A DNA stretch of 7,277 nt from Modestobacter sp. (GTDB lineage Bacteria; Actinomycetota; Actinomycetes; Mycobacteriales; Geodermatophilaceae). Position numbers and translations under genes: made by a program. Positions within the stretch are counted from its first letter, which is position 1. Each line of letters opens with the position of its first letter. The notes under the pieces are model-generated. The model was not told where the DNA came from. It was given only the letters and a program-made list of their open reading frames with translations, and made no database searches. This document shows, piece by piece, positions 5,982-7,277 of this stretch. The stretch spans positions 1 to 7,277 of the forward strand of contig JAOPVN010000237.1 of the NCBI GenBank assembly GCA_025966175.1. The letters are read 5' to 3'.

Positions 5982-5988
5982 CCTCACC
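5982..5988 (-). promoter_or_regulatory. Ribosome binding site for moeA
   Basis: GGTGAGG on the minus strand, 8 nt before GTG 5973, decides this start over the out-of-frame ATG at 5981 that overlaps the spacer. Confidence 0.6.
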
Positions 5989-6053
5989 GATGCGCCCACC
6001 GCGGGGAACGGCGGAGCCGTCCAGGTGGGTGCGCGACCGGGAAGGCTGGCTGC

Positions 6054-6400
6054 GTGGATGTTCCCCAAGGCCCCGCGGTCGTCGTCGGCCAGGTGGGCCG
6101 GGACCTCGTGCTGGAGATCGATCGGCTGCCCCGCGGCGGGCGCAGCGCGACCGTGCACCGGCGCCGGGAGCTGCTCGGCGGGAAGGGCGCCAACCAGGCC
6201 GTGGCGATGGTGCAGCTGGGGTGCCCGACCGCGCTGCTGCGGGGCGCGGACCTCGGGAGCGCGGCCGGGGAGGCCGGTGCCGCGGCCGCGCTCACCGTCG
6301 CCGGCTGGGCGGGCGTCCCCGGCTGGACCCCGCGCAGGTGACCCGGCTGGCGGAGCAGGCCCGGGGGGACGCCGATGCCGGCCCACGGGCCGCGCGCTAG
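6054..6400 (+). pseudogene. PfkB-family (ribokinase-like) gene remnant, internally deleted and frameshifted
   Basis: Intact relatives are sugar or nucleoside kinases of ~300 residues. From GTG 6054 the frame reads VVVGQVGRDLVLEIDRLPRG and LLGGKGANQAVAMVQLG (GGKGANQA, residues 42-49), the N-terminal ribokinase signature. At about PTALL (nt 6225-6239) the reading jumps straight to C-terminal family sequence (ALLRGADLGSAAGEAGAAAALTVAG). About 190 residues are missing, including the catalytic GAGD anion-hole motif. The frame then shifts: it closes at a TGA at 6339-6341 as 95 residues, whereas the other frame continues with GGRPRLDPAQVTRLAEQARG to a TAG at 6398-6400. One lost G in the GGG run at 6307-6309 would explain this. 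Because the catalytic core is absent, kinase activity is not expected. A residual 95-residue protein could still be made; a weak GGGAAGG site (6039-6045) precedes the GTG. Confidence 0.85.
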
Positions 6401-6427
6401 CGTTTCCGGCGACAGGCAAGGTCGGCG

Positions 6428-6433
6428 AGGAGG
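6428..6433 (+). promoter_or_regulatory. Ribosome binding site for carbonic anhydrase
   Basis: AGGAGG (6428-6433) lies 4 nt before GTG 6438. The spacing is slightly short, but it favours this GTG over ATG 6375, which would overlap the PfkB remnant, and ATG 6456, which is 18 nt further in. Confidence 0.65.
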
Positions 6434-6437
6434 GCAC

Positions 6438-6923
6438 GTGACGGAGATCGACCGCATGTTGGCGGCCAACGAGGCATGGCTCGGGGAGTTCCCCGGCGAC
6501 CTCCCCACGGCACCGGCCCGCGCCGTGGCCGTGGTGGCCTGCATGGACTCCCGGATGCCGTTGTTCGGCATGCTCGGCCTGGGCGTCGGTGACGCCCACG
6601 TCATCCGCAACGCCGGCGGCGTCGTCACCGACGACACTCTCCGGTCGCTGGCCATCTCCCAGCACCTGCTGGGCACCCGCGCGGTGGTGCTGGTCCACCA
6701 CACCGACTGCGGGCTGCAGAAGTCCACCGACGCGGACTTCGCCGACCTGGTCGAGCGGGCCACCGGTCACCGGCCGCCGTGGCCGGCCCGGACCTTCACC
6801 GACGTGGACGCCGACGTCCGGGAGTCCATGCGGCGGATCCGCGAGACGCCCTACCTGCTCAGCGGCGAGATCCGCGGCACCGTCTACGACGTGGCCAGCG
6901 GTCGGCTGCGCGAGGTGGACTGA
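6438..6923 (+). CDS. Beta-class carbonic anhydrase, small actinobacterial (Rv1284-like) type
   Basis: Catalyses reversible hydration of CO2 to bicarbonate with a zinc ion; probably cytoplasmic, with no signal peptide visible. From GTG 6438 the product is 161 residues, compact like M. tuberculosis Rv1284 (about 163). Seen: AVVACMDSRM (31-40) with zinc ligand Cys35 and the Asp37-Arg39 catalytic dyad, HVIRNAGGVVTDDTLRSLAI (54-73), and VLVHHTDCGL (84-93) with zinc ligands His88 and Cys91. This spacing equals that remembered for Rv1284. The C-terminal GTVYDVASGRLREVD also fits. It lies 37 nt after the PfkB remnant and has its own ribosome binding site. It may once have shared a transcript with the kinase gene. 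A clear own promoter was not identified. Downstream is a terminator region, then rplM. The family call is firm; in vivo role (bicarbonate supply, pH) is inference. Confidence 0.95.
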   Translation: MTEIDRMLAANEAWLGEFPGDLPTAPARAVAVVACMDSRMPLFGMLGLGVGDAHVIRNAGGVVTDDTLRSLAISQHLLGTRAVVLVHHTDCGLQKSTDADFADLVERATGHRPPWPARTFTDVDADVRESMRRIRETPYLLSGEIRGTVYDVASGRLREVD

Positions 6924-6942
6924 CCGCTGGCCCCGTCCCGAG

Positions 6943-6986
6943 GCTCGCCCCGAGCTTGCGAGGGGTGAGGAGGACGGAGTCCTTTC
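6943..6986 (+). terminator. Tandem hairpins after carbonic anhydrase
   Basis: CTCGCCCC (6944-6951) pairs with GGGGTGAG (6962-6969), 8 bp with one G-T wobble. An alternative inner stem GCTCG-CCC-CGAGC (6943-6955) competes with it. Next is AGGAC-GGA-GTCCT (6971-6983), followed by TTT. The pairings and the short T-run 20-60 nt after the stop suggest termination of the carbonic anhydrase transcript ahead of the rplM promoter. The alternative folds are mutually exclusive. Confidence 0.5.
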
Positions 6987-6991
6987 CCTGG

Positions 6992-6997
6992 TATCGT
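6992..6997 (+). promoter_or_regulatory. Candidate -10 box for rplM
   Basis: TATCGT fits the actinobacterial TANNNT -10 and is the best candidate in the gap upstream of rplM. No good -35 sits 16-19 nt upstream. If used, it would give a leader of about 125-130 nt. Within that leader TGGTGCGCG occurs twice (7005-7013 and 7022-7030), GACGC (7013-7017) can pair with GCGTC (7032-7036), and CGGGGCCCCG (7037-7046) is a palindrome. The assignment is tentative. Confidence 0.35.
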
Positions 6998-7130
6998 GGC
7001 CCGCTGGTGCGCGACGCCGGTTGGTGCGCGCGCGTCCGGGGCCCCGATTCATCGGATCCGCCCAAGTCTCCCGTGTTCGGTGAGGCGATCCCACCAGCCA
7101 CCCGCCCGACGACGAAGGACAGTGAGCCTC

Positions 7131-7277
7131 GTGCGCACGTACACCCCCAAGCCCGGTGACATCACCCGGGCCTGGCACGTCATCGACGCCACCGATGTGG
7201 TGCTCGGTCGACTGGCCAGCCAGACCGCGATCCTGCTGCGCGGCAAGCACAAGCCCCAGTTCGCGCCGCACGTCGAC
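7131..7277 (+). CDS. rplM: 50S ribosomal protein L13, 5' part
   Basis: L13 is an early-assembling large-subunit protein that binds 23S rRNA. Only the first 49 codons are inside the window. The visible sequence MRTYTPKPGDITRAWHVIDA, then VVLGRLASQTAILLRGKHKP and APHVD, matches the L13 N-terminus; Streptomyces L13 also begins MRTYSPKPGD, as I recall it, supporting GTG 7131 as the start. An in-frame GTG at 7122 would add three residues. The GAAGGA at 7114-7119 is 11 nt from GTG 7131 and only 2 nt from GTG 7122, so spacing does not settle the question. rpsI (S9) normally follows rplM and is presumably just outside the window. The 207-bp gap before it holds the carbonic anhydrase terminator and a probable leader. 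Confidence 0.96.
   Translation, partial: MRTYTPKPGDITRAWHVIDATDVVLGRLASQTAILLRGKHKPQFAPHVD

Noticed and set aside
6375..6923. Carbonic anhydrase starting at ATG 6375
   Set aside because: The extra 21 residues overlap the PfkB remnant and have no family counterpart, while GTG 6438 has an AGGAGG site and gives the family length.
5682..7271. Very long minus-strand open frame (529 residues) covering moeA's start, the PfkB remnant and carbonic anhydrase
   Set aside because: Lies in the wrong frame or antisense to genes with clear catalytic motifs, and its composition is typical of GC-rich non-coding frames.
1..7277. CRISPR arrays, tRNA or rRNA genes, insertion sequences, att sites
   Set aside because: Reading through both strands I saw no regularly spaced direct repeats, no tRNA-like cloverleaf with a TTCRANY T-loop, no transposase-like frame and no paired terminal repeats.

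Overview
The window is very GC-rich, with almost every third codon position G or C, frequent GTG starts, 4-nt gene overlaps and hairpin terminators without T-tracts. Together with the close resemblance of several proteins to mycobacterial and Streptomyces versions (from memory, not searched), this points to a free-living actinobacterium. The flavour suggests Geodermatophilaceae (Blastococcus, Geodermatophilus, Modestobacter), but the family is a guess.

Layout. At the left edge is the 3' part of rplQ (L17, + strand) with a long acidic tail, followed by two tandem perfect hairpins and truA (+). A C-tract hairpin separates truA from a minus-strand pair, mobA then an NAD(P)-binding SDR-like protein. 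mobA is divergent from fdhD (+), with a 43-bp gap that looks like two leaderless promoters. fdhD converges on a tightly overlapping minus-strand operon, moeA-moaC-mog. Divergent from moeA is a broken PfkB/ribokinase gene (+), then a small beta-carbonic anhydrase (+), a terminator region, and the promoter/leader and first 49 codons of rplM (L13, + strand), cut by the window end.

How it fits together. Both edges are ribosomal/tRNA-modification housekeeping genes (rplQ-truA and rplM). Between them sits a partial molybdenum-cofactor set: moaC (first step, with moaA elsewhere), mog (MPT adenylylation), moeA (Mo insertion), mobA (GMP attachment to give the bis-MGD type cofactor) and fdhD (sulfur delivery to bis-MGD formate dehydrogenase). 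moaA, moaD, moaE and the molybdate transporter are not in the window and must be encoded elsewhere. No stretch over 300 bases lacks a gene; the largest gaps are 3624-3809 and 6924-7130.

I found no convincing previously undescribed multi-gene system. The points most worth a second look are the hairpin embedded in the start of truA and the missing start codon after it, the microhomology-like deletion plus frameshift in the PfkB gene, the two-sided mobA/fdhD promoter, and the unexplained open frame between fdhD and mog.
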